Shown here one piece after another: positions 5,829 through 5,920 of a stretch of 5,920 bases of DNA. Source of the stretch: Deltaproteobacteria bacterium (GTDB taxonomy: Bacteria > Desulfobacterota > Dissulfuribacteria > Dissulfuribacterales > QOAL01); NCBI GenBank assembly GCA_026988585.1, contig JALSKY010000307.1:1-5920 (forward strand). Reading direction: 5' to 3'. The notes under the pieces are model-generated. The model made no database searches, was not told where the DNA came from, and saw nothing but the letters and a program-made list of their open reading frames with translations. A program made the translations under genes and the position numbers. The stretch's first letter is position 1; each line of letters starts with the position of its first letter.

Positions 5829-5920
5829 TGTCAATGAAAATGAGACACCGTTGGCAATAAATTAGAGTAGCGTGTCCTGGCTACCCTATGGTTTGTTTAT
5901 CCATGCTGCCTTGGGCAGCG
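5829..5920. mobile_element. Possible terminus of an IS21-family insertion sequence (incomplete)
   Basis: From 5829 the DUF72 homology stops and the sequence begins TGTCAATGAAAATGAGACAC. This resembles the TG...CA-bounded ends of IS21-family elements (IstA/IstB type) as I remember them. A degenerate second copy, TGGCAATAAATTAGAGTAGC (5852-5871), follows 23 bases later with 12 of 20 positions identical; tandem terminal repeats are characteristic of IS21 ends. A hairpin, GCTGCC-TTG-GGCAGC, lies at 5905-5919. No transposase reading frame is recognisable in the 92 bases present, so neither the family nor which end this is can be confirmed here. Confidence 0.45.

Noticed and set aside
1..5920. tRNA, rRNA, CRISPR arrays or known riboswitches.
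   Set aside because: No cloverleaf-like, regularly spaced repeat or recognisable aptamer pattern was seen on either strand.

Overview
The window (about 5.9 kb, mid-GC) looks like a chromosomal segment from a deltaproteobacterium (Desulfobacterota-type). This rests on the rho-rpmE-prfA-prmC gene order, the style of the Rho, RF1 and PrmC proteins, an HcpR-type operator, and a multiheme cytochrome c typical of anaerobic respirers. Genus cannot be read from the sequence; a sulfate- or sulfur-metabolising anaerobe is an inference.

Bases 1-2768 are a translation and termination housekeeping block, all on the + strand. It holds the 3' end of rho, then rpmE (zinc-type ribosomal protein L31), prfA (release factor 1) and prmC (the methyltransferase that modifies the GGQ glutamine of release factors). 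The last three are tightly spaced and probably co-transcribed. PrmC carries an unusual N-terminal extension of about 50 residues, and the prfA/prmC junction is a perfect small hairpin.

Bases 2769-3062 are a 294-base gap without a convincing gene. Its main feature is a perfect palindrome, TTGACC-CT-GGTCAA, at 2972-2985. This matches the operator of HcpR, the CRP/FNR-family nitrosative-stress regulator of anaerobes. Two + strand genes follow: a ferredoxin-like iron-sulfur protein with a cysteine-rich C-terminal part (probable TTG start at 3072), and an exported octaheme cytochrome c of the hydroxylamine oxidoreductase (HAO) family, ended by a strong intrinsic terminator at 5286-5317. I read this pair as a small module for reducing or detoxifying nitrite, hydroxylamine or nitric oxide under HcpR control. 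That reading is inferred from family knowledge plus the operator.

Bases 5369-5920 hold, on the - strand, the C-terminal half of a DUF72 (YecE-like) gene. Its homology stops abruptly at about 5829, where the sequence changes to something resembling the repeat-containing terminus of an IS21-family insertion sequence. The DUF72 gene therefore looks disrupted by a mobile element that runs off the right edge of the window.
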